The notes: generated by a model from the sequence alone, not told the origin. A DNA stretch of 64,000 bases from Microbacterium enclense (GCF_001456955.1 NZ_KQ758467.1:542672-606671); one strand, 5' to 3'; positions 8,929 to 18,024 are shown, counted from the stretch's first letter. Numbers and translations are program-made.

Positions 8929-9555
8929 TCAGACGCCGTAGAGCTCGCCGACCGGCACCGCCACGGGCAGCACATTGCCCGCCGGGGCCAGGGGGCACGC
9001 CCACATCGGGTCGTACGCGCACGACGGGTTGTAGGCGAAGTTGAAGTCGATGACCAGGGTGTCAGGGGTATCCCCTCGGCCCAGGTCGGCGCCCTTGATC
9101 GTGTCGAGCAGGTAGCGTCCGCCGCCGTAGGTGCCGCCCGGGCGACCGGCGGCGGCATCCCGAACGGGAACGAACAGGCCGCCGCCGTACGACGTCAGCC
9201 GCCACACGTCGAGAGACCCCGTGTCGGGCAGCTCGACGCGGCCGATGCGCTCGAAGCCGACCTCTCCGTCGGTGCCGGTCGTGGCGACGAACGACGCCTG
9301 GTCGGCGTCGAGCAGGGGCACCTCGAAGCGCCAGGCGGCGTCGTAGGGCGCGAGCGGCAGGCCGACGAAGCCGTCGCGTTGCTCCGGGAGCAGGGGGGTG
9401 GCCGGGTGGTGGGCGAAGAGCGCGTCGCGCTCGATGCGCCACAGCTCGTGGGCCTCTTCGGGGTCGTCGGCCTCGCGCACGGCGTCGTAGAGGGCGAAGA
9501 CGCGGCGGCGCCAGTCGGCGATGTCGAGGGCGGTGCGGGCGGCGGCGCTGGTCAT
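8929..9555 (-). CDS. DUF1684-domain protein
   Basis: 208 residues. The C-terminal signature FNFAYNPSCAYDPMWACPLAP (shown here only in part: FNFAYNPSCAYD, then CPLAP) and the preceding GGGRYLLDTIKGAD motif are diagnostic of DUF1684, a widespread actinobacterial family without known function. The N-terminus (WRRRVFALYDAVRE, DPEEAHELWR) is helical and also typical. TACGCT lies 6 nt before the ATG at 9555, marking a leaderless start and excluding the longer frame to 9708. Soluble, no signal peptide. It is divergent from the LigD polymerase gene. Confidence 0.88.
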   Translation of the reverse strand: MTSAAARTALDIADWRRRVFALYDAVREADDPEEAHELWRIERDALFAHHPATPLLPEQRDGFVGLPLAPYDAAWRFEVPLLDADQASFVATTGTDGEVGFERIGRVELPDTGSLDVWRLTSYGGGLFVPVRDAAAGRPGGTYGGGRYLLDTIKGADLGRGDTPDTLVIDFNFAYNPSCAYDPMWACPLAPAGNVLPVAVPVGELYGV

Positions 9556-9701
9556 GACTCGAGCGTAGGCGGATGCCGGGAGTCGCGGCCTGGGCTGGAC
9601 ACCGGCCGCGGTCGTCCCCGCTCGGCGAAGACGGTGCACGGGCGCGAGATCCGGAACGCAACGGGCAGACACGGCCCCGATCCGCGCACTAGCGTCGGGG
9701 C

Positions 9702-10730
9702 ATGGCATCCCCCCGCATCACGCTGACCGTGCCGGGCCCCGACGGCGATCGCGAGGTCGGTATCTCGAACCCCGATCGCGTGCTCTGGCCCGAGGTGGGC
9801 ATCACCAAGCGCGAGCTCGCCGAGTACCTGATCGCCGTCGCCGACCCGTTCATCGCGGCGAACGGGCACCGGCCGGTGTCGCTCGAACGTTTCCCGGACG
9901 GCGTCGGTGGCGAGGCGTTCTTCTCGAAGAACCCGCCGAAGGGGGCGCCGGCCTTCGTCGAGGCCGTGACCGTGACGTACAACAGTGGGCGTCGGCATCC
10001 GCAGCTCTTCCTCGGAGAGATCGCGTCGGCGGTGTGGGCCGCGCAGATGAACACGATCGTGTTCCACCCGTGGGCGTCCCTCGCCAGTGACGCCGACCAT
10101 CCGATCGAGCTGCGCATCGATCTCGACCCGCAGCCCGGCACGGGCATCGCCGAGGCGGTCACCGCGGCGCACGAGCTGCGGAAGGTGCTGCACGAGGCGG
10201 GCCTCGAGGCCTGGATCAAGACGAGCGGCAACCGCGGCCTGCACGTGTTCTGCCCGATCGAGCCGACGCACGAGTTCCTCGACGTGCGGCACGCGGTCAT
10301 CGCCGCGGCGCGTGAGTTGGAGAGACGGATGCCGGATGCCGTGACCACCAGCTGGTGGAAGGAGGAGCGGGGCGAGCGCATCTTCGTGGACTTCAATCAG
10401 GCGAACCGCGACCGCACGATGGCGGGTGCGTACTCGCCCCGGGCCCTTCCGACGGCGACCGTGTCGACGCCGGTGACGTGGGACGAGCTCGACGGTCTCG
10501 ACCCGCTGGCGTTCACCGTGCGTTCGATTCCCGAGCGCCTGGCATCCATCGGCGACCCGTGGGCCGGGTTCGGCGACAAGCCCGGGCGCATCGACACGCT
10601 CTTGGAGTGGTGGCAGCGCGACCTCGACAACGGCCTCGGCGAGCTGCCCTTCCCGCCCGAATTCCCGAAGATGCCGGGCGAACCGCCCCGCGTGCAGCCC
10701 TCGCGGGCGAAGACCCCGGCGGCGGACTGA
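9702..10730 (+). CDS. LigD-type polymerase/primase domain protein (NHEJ)
   Basis: 342 residues: a stand-alone version of the polymerase domain that in mycobacteria is fused in LigD. It fills gaps and adds nucleotides at double-strand breaks. The metal-binding aspartates are visible in RIDLDP (Asp140, Asp142) and FVDFNQ (Asp230), and the nucleotide-binding SGNRGLH motif spans residues 175-181. No ligase or phosphoesterase domain is attached; a separate ATP-dependent ligase is encoded 4.6 kb downstream on the other strand. No Ku gene is in the window. TAGCGT at 9690-9695 lies 6 nt before the ATG (leaderless). Confidence 0.93.
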   Translation: MASPRITLTVPGPDGDREVGISNPDRVLWPEVGITKRELAEYLIAVADPFIAANGHRPVSLERFPDGVGGEAFFSKNPPKGAPAFVEAVTVTYNSGRRHPQLFLGEIASAVWAAQMNTIVFHPWASLASDADHPIELRIDLDPQPGTGIAEAVTAAHELRKVLHEAGLEAWIKTSGNRGLHVFCPIEPTHEFLDVRHAVIAAARELERRMPDAVTTSWWKEERGERIFVDFNQANRDRTMAGAYSPRALPTATVSTPVTWDELDGLDPLAFTVRSIPERLASIGDPWAGFGDKPGRIDTLLEWWQRDLDNGLGELPFPPEFPKMPGEPPRVQPSRAKTPAAD

Positions 10731-10778
10731 CCGGCATCGTCGCATCCCATCGGGAAGGATGCCACCGCACACCCGATT

Positions 10779-10846
10779 GTTCACCCAACGGTGAGAACGC
10801 CGGGTGAACGTTCATCCGCGAGTGACCTGAGATTCGTTCTCACGAG
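10779..10846. promoter_or_regulatory. PHO-box-like array upstream of alkaline phosphatase
   Basis: GTTCACC-type 11-nt units lie on both strands: GTTCACCCAAC (10779-10789) and GTTCATCCGCG (10810-10820) on the plus strand, GTTCTCACGAG at 10836-10846, and on the minus strand GTTCACCCGGC immediately followed by GTTCTCACCGT (10809 down to 10788). Adjacent 11-nt direct units are the known form of the actinobacterial PhoP operator, and the next gene is an alkaline phosphatase, so phosphate-starvation control is inferred. Confidence 0.72.
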
Positions 10847-10920
10847 AGGAGCTTCCGTCAGCGTGGACGACGACCGGCCCCCGGCGGTCGGTGAATCCCA
10901 TACGGAACGGAAGCGAACAC

Positions 10921-12795
10921 ATGAACAAGCGCACGACCGGACGCACGCGTCTGATCGTCCTGAGCACCGTCGCGGGCGTCGCCCTCGGTGCCACCCCCGC
11001 TGTCGCCGCCTCGGCGGAGACCACGACGGACCCCGTCCCCCGGAACGTCATCGTGCTCATCTCGGACGGCGGCGGCTACAACCAGTTCGACGCCGCTCGC
11101 CTGTACGAGAACGGCACGAGCTACCAGCAGGTCGAGGTCGCGCCGAACTCCGGCACGGCCACGAAGATCCCCGGCACGAAGAGCGAGGTCTACGACGACT
11201 TCCCCGTGCAGATCGCGCAGTCGCACTACTCCGCGGGCGGTCGCGCGGCTTACACGCCCGAGCAGGCGTGGGGCGACTTCAGCTGGGTGGCATCGGGTGC
11301 GACCGACTCCGCCGCCGCCGGCACCGCGCTCGGCACCGGTGTGAAGACCACCAACGGCACCCTCGGCTTCGCCCCCGACGGCACGCGTCTGCTGACCGTC
11401 GGCGAGCAGGCCATGGAGGTCGGCAAGAAGGTTGGCCTGGTCACGAGCGTGCCCTTCAACCATGCCACCCCCGCCGGCTTCATCGCGCACAACAAGAGCC
11501 GCAACGACTATCACGGTCTCGCCACCGAGATGATCGACTCGGGCGTCGACGTGCTCATCGGCGGCGGCCACCCGAACTACACGGATGCAGGCACCTCGCG
11601 CGCATCGCACTTCGGTGCGGGGTCGTGGATCTCGCAGGCCGACTTCACGCGCGTCACGCAAGGCCAGACGCCCTTCTCGTACATCGAGAGCAAGGCCGAC
11701 TTCGAGCGCGTCGCCGACGGCCAGAACGTGCCCGACAAGCTCTTCGGCCTCGCGCGCGTCGCCGAGACGTTCCAGTACAACCGCCCCGGCCTCGCCAACA
11801 GCACGGTACTGCCCTTCACCGACGCGGCGAATGCCGACGTCCCTTCGCTCGCCACGTCGGCGAAGGCCGCGCTGAACGTGCTCGAGAAGGACGAGGACGG
11901 CTTCTTCCTCATGGTCGAGAGCGGCGCGGTCGACTGGGCCGGTCACGCCAATCAGACCACGCGCATCGTCGAGGAGCAGCTGTCGTTCAACGACTCCGTC
12001 GACGCCGTCACCGACTGGGTCGAGAACAACTCCAGCTGGGACGAGACGCTCGTCATCGTCACCGCCGACCACGAGACCGGCTACCTCGCCGGCCCCGGCG
12101 CCGGCACCGAGAAGGGGTGGACCGCCCTGACCGGCACCGCGGGCCAGCTGCCGAACGTGTCGTGGCACTCGGGTGGCCACACCAACGCGCTCGTGCCGCT
12201 GTACGCGAAGGGCGCCGGCGCCGAGGTGCTCACCGCCCGTGCCACCAGCTGGGACTTCGTCCGCGGTGCGTACCTCGACAACACCGACCTCGGCAAGACG
12301 ATCTTCGACGCCCTCGGGCACGCGGATGCCGAGGGTGACGCCGTCGGCGTCGAAGCCTCGGTGCCCCTGCCGGCCCACGCCGGCCAGCTGAGCCTCGCCC
12401 TGCCCGACATCGACGGTCCGGTCACCTTCGCCGGTGACGCCTCGGCGCAGCGGGCCGAGCTGCCCGAGGTCGTCGTGAACGACTCCCGCAACGAGGCGCA
12501 GGCCCAGGGGCGCGGATGGACGCTGTCGGGTTCGGCATCCGCGTTCGTCGCCGGTAACCGCTCGTTCGGTGCCGACAACCTCAGCTGGACGCCGAAGGTC
12601 GTGCGCACGGCCGCGGGTGCCGCCGCCGGTGGCACCGCAACGCTCGACAAGCCCGCCACCCTCGCCGACGCCGGTCGCGTCGAGCGCGTGGGCGAAACCG
12701 TCGTCGCCGCCGACCTGGCGCTGACCATCCCCGCGACCGTCGAAAGCGGCCGCTACGGCAGCGAGATCACCCTCACGCTGTTCGCGAAGGACTGA
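10921..12795 (+). CDS. phoA: Secreted alkaline phosphatase (PhoA superfamily)
   Basis: 624 residues. It hydrolyses phosphate monoesters outside the cell. A signal peptide is clear: basic start, hydrophobic core at about 10-24, likely cut after AVAA (residue 30). Metal and catalytic residues are in place: Asp49 in LISDGGG, the nucleophile Ser130 in TDSAAAGTAL, then GAVDWAGH and ADHETG, and WHSGGHTN further on. Residues from about 480 on form an extra domain of about 140 residues rich in beta strands (for example VVVNDSRNEAQAQGRGW), likely a wall- or substrate-associated Ig-like module. The start at 10921 gives the signal peptide; the ribosome site is GGAACGGAAGCG. A PHO-box-like array lies about 75-140 bp upstream. 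Confidence 0.93.
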   Translation: MNKRTTGRTRLIVLSTVAGVALGATPAVAASAETTTDPVPRNVIVLISDGGGYNQFDAARLYENGTSYQQVEVAPNSGTATKIPGTKSEVYDDFPVQIAQSHYSAGGRAAYTPEQAWGDFSWVASGATDSAAAGTALGTGVKTTNGTLGFAPDGTRLLTVGEQAMEVGKKVGLVTSVPFNHATPAGFIAHNKSRNDYHGLATEMIDSGVDVLIGGGHPNYTDAGTSRASHFGAGSWISQADFTRVTQGQTPFSYIESKADFERVADGQNVPDKLFGLARVAETFQYNRPGLANSTVLPFTDAANADVPSLATSAKAALNVLEKDEDGFFLMVESGAVDWAGHANQTTRIVEEQLSFNDSVDAVTDWVENNSSWDETLVIVTADHETGYLAGPGAGTEKGWTALTGTAGQLPNVSWHSGGHTNALVPLYAKGAGAEVLTARATSWDFVRGAYLDNTDLGKTIFDALGHADAEGDAVGVEASVPLPAHAGQLSLALPDIDGPVTFAGDASAQRAELPEVVVNDSRNEAQAQGRGWTLSGSASAFVAGNRSFGADNLSWTPKVVRTAAGAAAGGTATLDKPATLADAGRVERVGETVVAADLALTIPATVESGRYGSEITLTLFAKD

Positions 12796-12803
12796 CCCCT
12801 TCG

Positions 12804-12835
12804 GCCGGTGCGCTCCCGACCGGGGGCGCACCGGC
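12804..12835 (+). terminator. Terminator after alkaline phosphatase
   Basis: GCCGGTGCGC (12804-12813) pairs perfectly with GCGCACCGGC (12826-12835) around a 12-nt loop, 9 nt after the stop codon, followed by TCCTTCGT. Confidence 0.8.
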
Positions 12836-13023
12836 TCCTTCGTGCTCTGGCGTTCGGCCGGGTGGCCGCCCGCCCGCCGACGTGGGCTCGCCGACTCGTT
12901 CGTTATCCGCGTTCGGCCGGGGTTGCCGCTCGACCGCCGTCGCCCGCGTCCTGCACCCGCTTCTGTTCCCGTCGCGTCGCCCACGAGCGTTCCGACCCTT
13001 CCACTCCCGACCCGAGGTGACCC

Positions 13024-14105
13024 GTGTTCCCCCGCACCCCCGCTCTCGCCGCGGCCATCGCCGCTGCCGTGCTGCTTCTTTCCGCCGCTCCGCCGCCGCC
13101 GTCACCGTCGACCCGGCGCCGACCTCTGCGTCCGCCGCGCAATGGGCGGTCGCGCCGGCTTCGTCCGCCGGGCCCGACGGGCGCATCTCGTTGCGCCACA
13201 CGATCGACCCGGGATCCGGCGTCGACGATGCGATCGCCGTGTCGAACCTGGGCACCGCACCCGCGACCTACACCGTGGCACCGGGCGATGGCATCCTGGG
13301 CGACAGCGGTGCCTTCGACATCGCCGCGGGCGACCCGCAGGAGTCGGGCGCCTGGATCACCGTCGACGGATTGGACGCCGGCACGGTGACCGTGGCGCCG
13401 GGGGAGACCCGCGTGCTCCCCGTCCGCATCGACGTGCCCGGCGGGGCCACCCCGGGCGATCACCCCGCCGGCATCGTCGTCGGGGTCACGCGCTCGAGCG
13501 ACGGTGTCGCGGTCACCAACCGCGTCGGCGTGCGTGTGCACCTGCAGGTGGCCGGCGACATCGTCCCGGCGCTGGACGTGGCTGACGTCACCGCGACGTT
13601 CACGCCGGCGCTCGTGCCTTTCGCTCCCGGGACGCTGCGCGTGGAGACGCGGGTCGAGAACACCGGCAACGTGCGCCTCGGTGCGCTCGCCGCCGTCTCG
13701 GGGGCGGGTGTCGATGCCGCCGCGCTCACGGGCGACCCCGCCGAGCTGCTGCCGGGCGACAGCGCCACCGTCGTGACCGAGACGAGCGCCTGGCCCGTCT
13801 TCGCGCTGTTCGGCACGAGCACGGTGCGCCCCGTGGTGCTCGGCGACGACGCCGTCACCGCGCCCGCCGTCGTGGAGGAGGGCTTCACGACGCCGGCGGT
13901 GTCGTGGACGGGTGCGGCCGTCCTGCTGCTGGCGGTGGGTGCGATCGCGGCGGCGGTGGCGAAGCGGCGCCGCCGACGTGCCGGACGGGCTGAGGCGGCG
14001 GCGGATGCCGAGGTGCCTGCGGATGCCGAGACGCCGGCGGATGCGGAGACGCCTGCGGATGCCGAGGCATCGGCGCTCGGGCGGGTGGACGTCGGCGCGC
14101 GGTAA
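13024..14105 (+). pseudogene. Cell-surface DUF916-like protein, frameshifted just after the signal peptide
   Basis: The GTG at 13024, behind GAGGTGACCC, opens a textbook signal peptide (FPRTPALAAAIAAAVLLLSAA) but that frame soon turns into Pro/Arg-rich nonsense. The mature protein continues in the frame one base earlier, from about 13090 (AAAVTVDPAPTSASAAQW) to the stop at 14103. It has beta-sandwich repeats typical of DUF916/WxL-type surface proteins (PATYTVAPGDG, VPGGATPGDHPAGIVVG, VENTGNVRLG), a C-terminal membrane helix (about 13905-13955) and a basic stop-transfer RRRRR. The break lies in the run TCCGCCGCTCCGCCGCCGCC. It is either a real one-base mutation or a sequencing slip. An 18-bp tandem repeat (about 14004-14069) encodes ADAETP units at the cytoplasmic tail. 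Confidence 0.75.
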
Positions 14106-14148
14106 GGCTGCGGCGGGGGCGTAGCGAGGTTTGGGGCGGGATCGGCGG

Positions 14149-14175
14149 GTTGGGGCGGGAATTTTCCGCCCCAAC
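14149..14175. repeat. Palindromic intergenic element, possible bidirectional terminator
   Basis: GTTGGGGCGG (14149-14158) and CCGCCCCAAC (14166-14175) form a perfect 10-bp stem around GAATTTT. Further TTGGGGCGGGAT and ATCCGCCCCAAT flank it at 14130-14142 and 14182-14193, so several nested stems are possible. It lies between the convergent surface-protein and ligase genes. Confidence 0.7.
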
Positions 14176-14302
14176 GTGCGGAATCCGCCCCAATCGGGGC
14201 TCGGGCGCCGAGACGGGGCGGCCACTGCGCGCCCCGGTGCACGCGCCGAACCCGGCGCGGGCCCCGCCCCGCCGCACCGCGGGCGCGGAGCCCGCGCGAG
14301 CG

Positions 14303-15346
14303 TCAGTCGAGCACGTCGCCGAGGTCGTACGAGGTCACCGTCTCGAGCTGCGCGAACGTGCATGATCGGGCGTCGCGGTCGGGACGCCAGCGGTCGAACT
14401 GCACCGTGTGACGGAAGCGCATGCCCTCGAGCTGGTCGTAGCGCACCTCGAGCACGAGCTCGGGGCGCAGCCGCACGAACGACACGTCCTTCGACGCCGA
14501 GAAGCGCGAGCGGTCGGTTTCGCCCACGATGGCTTCGCCCTCGGCATCCCGTTCCACGAGCGGCGCGAGTTCGTCGATGAGCTCCCGGCGTTTCTTGTCG
14601 GTCCACGCCGAGACCCCGCCGACACCGTGCAGACGGCCGTCGTCGTCGTACAGGCCGACGAGGAGAGAGCCCACGCCCTCGCCGGACTTGTGGATGCGAT
14701 AGCCCAGGGCCACCACATCGGCGGTGCGGGCGTGCTTGATCTTGAACATCGTGCGCTTGTTCGGCGCGTACGGCTGGGCGAGGGGCTTGGCGATCACGCC
14801 GTCGAGGCCCGCGCCCTCGAACTCGGCGAGCCAGCGGCGGGCGAGGTCGGGGTCGTCGGTGGTGCGGGTGACGTGCACGGGGTGCGGAACGCTGCCGAGC
14901 AGGTCTTCGAGCTGCGCCCGCCGCTCCGAGAACGGCTCGTTCTGCAGGTCGCGGTCGCCGCGGGCGAGCAGGTCGAACGCGATGAACATCGCCGGAGTCT
15001 CTTGCGACAGCATGTTCACACGGGATGCCGCGGGGTGGATGCGCTGCGACAGGGCTTCCCAATCGAGGCGCTGCGCACCCCTCTCGCCGCGCGCGACGAC
15101 GACCTCGCCGTCGATGAGGCACGGCTCGGGCAGGATCTCGGAAAACGCCGCGACGAGCTCAGGGAAGTACCGGGTGAGCGGCTTGGCGCCGCGGCTGCCG
15201 ATCTCGACGTCGGTGCCGTCCCACGACACGAGGGCGCGGAACCCGTCCCACTTGGGTTCGTAGCTGAAACCGCCCTCGACCTTGCCGTGCTCGGGGACCG
15301 TGGGCACCGACTTCGCCAGCATCGGGGCGGGGATGTCGTACGCCAT
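14303..15346 (-). CDS. ATP-dependent DNA ligase (LigC/LigD ligase-domain type)
   Basis: 347 residues. It seals nicks in repair with ATP. The adenylation motif is EPKWDGFRAL (Lys32 the nucleophile), followed by GSRG, DGEVVV (motif III), FIAFDLLA and GVIAKP (motif IV), then KHARTADVVALG (motif V). The C-terminal OB-fold covers about residues 215-347. The length matches mycobacterial LigC (about 358 residues). The start is 5 nt after the stop of the AI-2E gene upstream, so the two are probably cotranscribed. With the polymerase-only LigD protein at 9702 it gives both catalytic parts of an NHEJ toolkit as separate proteins. Confidence 0.93.
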   Translation of the reverse strand: MAYDIPAPMLAKSVPTVPEHGKVEGGFSYEPKWDGFRALVSWDGTDVEIGSRGAKPLTRYFPELVAAFSEILPEPCLIDGEVVVARGERGAQRLDWEALSQRIHPAASRVNMLSQETPAMFIAFDLLARGDRDLQNEPFSERRAQLEDLLGSVPHPVHVTRTTDDPDLARRWLAEFEGAGLDGVIAKPLAQPYAPNKRTMFKIKHARTADVVALGYRIHKSGEGVGSLLVGLYDDDGRLHGVGGVSAWTDKKRRELIDELAPLVERDAEGEAIVGETDRSRFSASKDVSFVRLRPELVLEVRYDQLEGMRFRHTVQFDRWRPDRDARSCTFAQLETVTSYDLGDVLD

Positions 15347-15351
15347 GGCCG

Positions 15352-16524
15352 TCAGCTCTCGTTGCCCGACAGGGGCACAGGGTTCTTGCGCTTCTTGCGG
15401 CGCGCCCACTCGGCGGGCTTGTCGGGGCCGTTCCAGACCGTGATGATGCCCCACACGACGGCGGTGAGCGGCACGGCGAGCAGGGTGCCCAGGATGCCGC
15501 CGATCGCGGTGCCGCCGGCGAGCACGACGAGCACGACGAACGAGTGCAGCTTCATCGAGCGGCCCATGAGGACCGGCTGCAGGAAGTTGCCCTCGAGCTG
15601 ATTGACCAGCACCACGATGCCGACGACGACGAGGGCGATGATCGGGCCGTTCGTGACGAGCGCCACCAGTGCGGCGAGGATGCCGGCGGTCACCGCGCCG
15701 ACGATCGGGATGAACGCCAGCAGGAAGACGAGGACGGCGAGGGGCAGGGCGAGCGGCACCTGCAGGATCGCGAGGCCGATGCCGATGCCGATCGCGTCGA
15801 CGGCCGCGACCGAGGCGGTTCCGCGCACGTACGAGCCGAGCACGGTCACCGTCTTGTCGCCGATGCGACGGGCGCGCTCGTAGTCGCTGCCGTGGAAGGG
15901 ACGGAGCACGAACTCCCACATGCGGGGACCGTCTTTGAGGAAGAAGAACAGGATGACGACCATCAGCACGAAGCCCGTCACGAAGGAGGCGACCGCGCTC
16001 ACGCCGGCCAGTGCGCTCGTGCCGAAGTCGGAGCTGGTGAGGAAGCCCTGGATGCCCTGGATCGCCTGATTGACCTGGTCTTGCGAGATGGCGAAGGGAA
16101 GCGTGTGGTACCAGTCCTGCGCGCGCTGGAAGCCCTCGACGGCCTGGGAACTGAGCGTCGGCCACTGATTGATCACGGCGTTGACGACGAGCCACCCGAG
16201 GGCGGTCAGCACGGCCACCACGGCCAGCAACGTGAGCAGCGTGGCGATCACGGCGGGCACGCCCTTGCGCCGCAGCCACATGGTGACCGGGCCGAATGCG
16301 GAGGCGAAGATGAGCGCGAGGATCAGCGGGATGATCACCAGCGTCACCTGTCGGATGCCCCAGATGAGGCCCGCGACGAGGACGACGACGATGATGATCT
16401 GCACGGCCCGCACCGCGAGGCGCCCGAAGCCGTCGGCCCACAGGCTGCGGGGCGGGGGCTGAACCGCCTCGGCGACGGATTCGACCGCACGGCGAGGAGC
16501 GGGGTGTCGAGAGAAGAGGCCCAT
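15352..16524 (-). CDS. AI-2E family transporter (TqsA/PerM-like)
   Basis: 390 residues, about eight membrane helices. The family is named for TqsA, which exports autoinducer-2; other members are of unknown substrate. Typical features are the tandem N-terminal helices (residues about 40-100), an amphipathic soluble segment (about 120-180) and the conserved LAFIPIVGAVTAGILAAL and NQLEGNFLQPVLMG motifs. The start at 16524 is preferred to the GTG at 16530 because TACCGT lies exactly 6 nt before it (leaderless). The ligase gene follows after a 5-nt gap. The 234 bp upstream, to the acyl-CoA dehydrogenase stop, hold nothing I recognise. Confidence 0.9.
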   Translation of the reverse strand: MGLFSRHPAPRRAVESVAEAVQPPPRSLWADGFGRLAVRAVQIIIVVVLVAGLIWGIRQVTLVIIPLILALIFASAFGPVTMWLRRKGVPAVIATLLTLLAVVAVLTALGWLVVNAVINQWPTLSSQAVEGFQRAQDWYHTLPFAISQDQVNQAIQGIQGFLTSSDFGTSALAGVSAVASFVTGFVLMVVILFFFLKDGPRMWEFVLRPFHGSDYERARRIGDKTVTVLGSYVRGTASVAAVDAIGIGIGLAILQVPLALPLAVLVFLLAFIPIVGAVTAGILAALVALVTNGPIIALVVVGIVVLVNQLEGNFLQPVLMGRSMKLHSFVVLVVLAGGTAIGGILGTLLAVPLTAVVWGIITVWNGPDKPAEWARRKKRKNPVPLSGNES

Positions 16525-16764
16525 GCTCACACGGTAGTGGGGGCTTCCGACATCGCCCGCGCGGGTTGCGCGGGGTCGGGCCGCGGATTAGGCGGCGCAC
16601 CCGCAGTACCGCTGTCATCCGTCGACGAAGCGCCTCTCCGCGCCGCCGGGCCGCGGCATCCTGGCCCGTGCGTAGCCGCACGGTGCCCGTCAGTTCGCCG
16701 GGCCTCAGCATCCATCGCCGCGCACCGCCGCAGCGCACAGCCCGCCGCGCCCCGGCATCCCGGA

Positions 16765-18024
16765 TCAGGTGAACGCGCTCATACCGGTGATGTCGCGGCC
16801 CAGCAGCAGCGCCTGCACGCTCTCGGTGCCCTCGTACGTGTGGATCGCCTCGATGTCGGCCATGTGCTGCATGACGCCGTTCTCGAGGAGGATGCCGTTG
16901 CCGCCGAGCAGGTCGCGCGCGATCGCGGCCACCCGGCGCGCGGCACGCGTGTTGTGGTACTTCGCGAGCGACGCCTGGGTCGGGCGGAGTCCGCCGGACG
17001 TCTCGAGATCGGCGAGGCGGCGGCAGTACAGCTGCATCGCGGTCAGCTCGTCGAGCATCTGCGCGAGGCGCTCCTGCACCATCTGGAAGGCCGCGAGCGG
17101 CTTGCCGAACTGCATGCGCTCGGTGGCATACGTCCGAGCGATCTCGTAGCAGGCGGTCGCGTGACCCAGTGCCGACCACGCGACGCCGGAGCGTGTGGCG
17201 TACAGCACGCGCGAGGCGTCTTTGAAGGTGTGCGACCCGGGCAGCACGGCATCCGCCGAAAGACGCACGTCATCCATCGCGATGTGAGCCTGATGGATGC
17301 CGCGCAGCGACACCTTTCCGGTGATGACGGTGCCGACGTAGCCCGGAGTGTCCTGCTCGACGAGGAAGCACCGCACGGCACCGTGGTCGTCGCCGCCGTC
17401 GTTCGCGACGCGGGCCCAGACGAAGGTGATGCCACCGGACGCTCCGTTGCCGATCCACTTCTTCGTGCCGCTCAGCGACCAGCCCCCGGTCCCTGAGCCT
17501 GTCGAAGGGACCCACGTCGCGGTGGTCTCGAGCGAGACGGAGTCGGAGCCGTGGTCGGGCTCGGTCAGCGCGAAGGCGCCGAGCGTCGTGCCGTCGGCCA
17601 GCGGGCGCAGCCAGCGCTGCTGCTGCTCGGTCGAGCCGAAGAGGGCGAGGGTGCGCAGGGCCAGTCCGCCCTGTACGGCGAGGGCGGTCGCGAGGGAGCC
17701 GTCGTGGCGCGATATCTCCATATTGACCAGGCCCGCGGCCAGCGGCGAGGTGTGCGGGAGGTCGGGGTGCTCGATGCCGTCGGTGTACAGCTCCAACTCA
17801 CCCATGCGCTGGACGAGCTCGACGGGGTAGGTCGCGGCATCCCACTCGCCCTGCATGCGCGTGCCGACCTCGTCGGCGAACGCCTTGGCGCGGTCCCAGA
17901 CGGCGCGGTCGGCGTCGGGAATGTCGGCGAACACCGCGTAATAGTCGGTGTCGCGACGACCCAGCAGGTCGTAGCGGGCGACACGCTCGCCGGGGAGCGT
18001 ACGGGCATCGGCGTCGATGGTCAT
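16765..18024 (-). CDS. Acyl-CoA dehydrogenase, glutaryl-CoA dehydrogenase-like
   Basis: 419 residues, FAD-dependent, oxidising an acyl-CoA to the enoyl-CoA. The flavin-binding ALTEPDHGSD and WIGNGASG stretches and the catalytic glutamate in HTYEGTESVQALLLGR are present; this Glu context is that of glutaryl-CoA dehydrogenase. The C-terminal LLGGNGIL also fits. No operon partner reveals the pathway, so glutarate/lysine catabolism is only likely. Odd: residues 173-178 (PSTGSG) between two conserved strands come from the same dispersed repeat that interrupts PcrA. Confidence 0.9.
   Translation of the reverse strand: MTIDADARTLPGERVARYDLLGRRDTDYYAVFADIPDADRAVWDRAKAFADEVGTRMQGEWDAATYPVELVQRMGELELYTDGIEHPDLPHTSPLAAGLVNMEISRHDGSLATALAVQGGLALRTLALFGSTEQQQRWLRPLADGTTLGAFALTEPDHGSDSVSLETTATWVPSTGSGTGGWSLSGTKKWIGNGASGGITFVWARVANDGGDDHGAVRCFLVEQDTPGYVGTVITGKVSLRGIHQAHIAMDDVRLSADAVLPGSHTFKDASRVLYATRSGVAWSALGHATACYEIARTYATERMQFGKPLAAFQMVQERLAQMLDELTAMQLYCRRLADLETSGGLRPTQASLAKYHNTRAARRVAAIARDLLGGNGILLENGVMQHMADIEAIHTYEGTESVQALLLGRDITGMSAFT
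17490..17510 (-). repeat. Dispersed 20-bp repeat inside the acyl-CoA dehydrogenase gene
   Basis: TCCCTGAGCCTGTCGAAGGGA on the plus strand is the complement of the pcrA copy. On the coding strand it gives the same six codons, CCT TCG ACA GGC TCA GGG (PSTGSG). Confidence 0.85.

Noticed and set aside
9702..15346. Complete NHEJ operon with Ku
   Set aside because: Polymerase and ligase genes are present but on opposite strands and separated; no Ku-like gene is found in the window.
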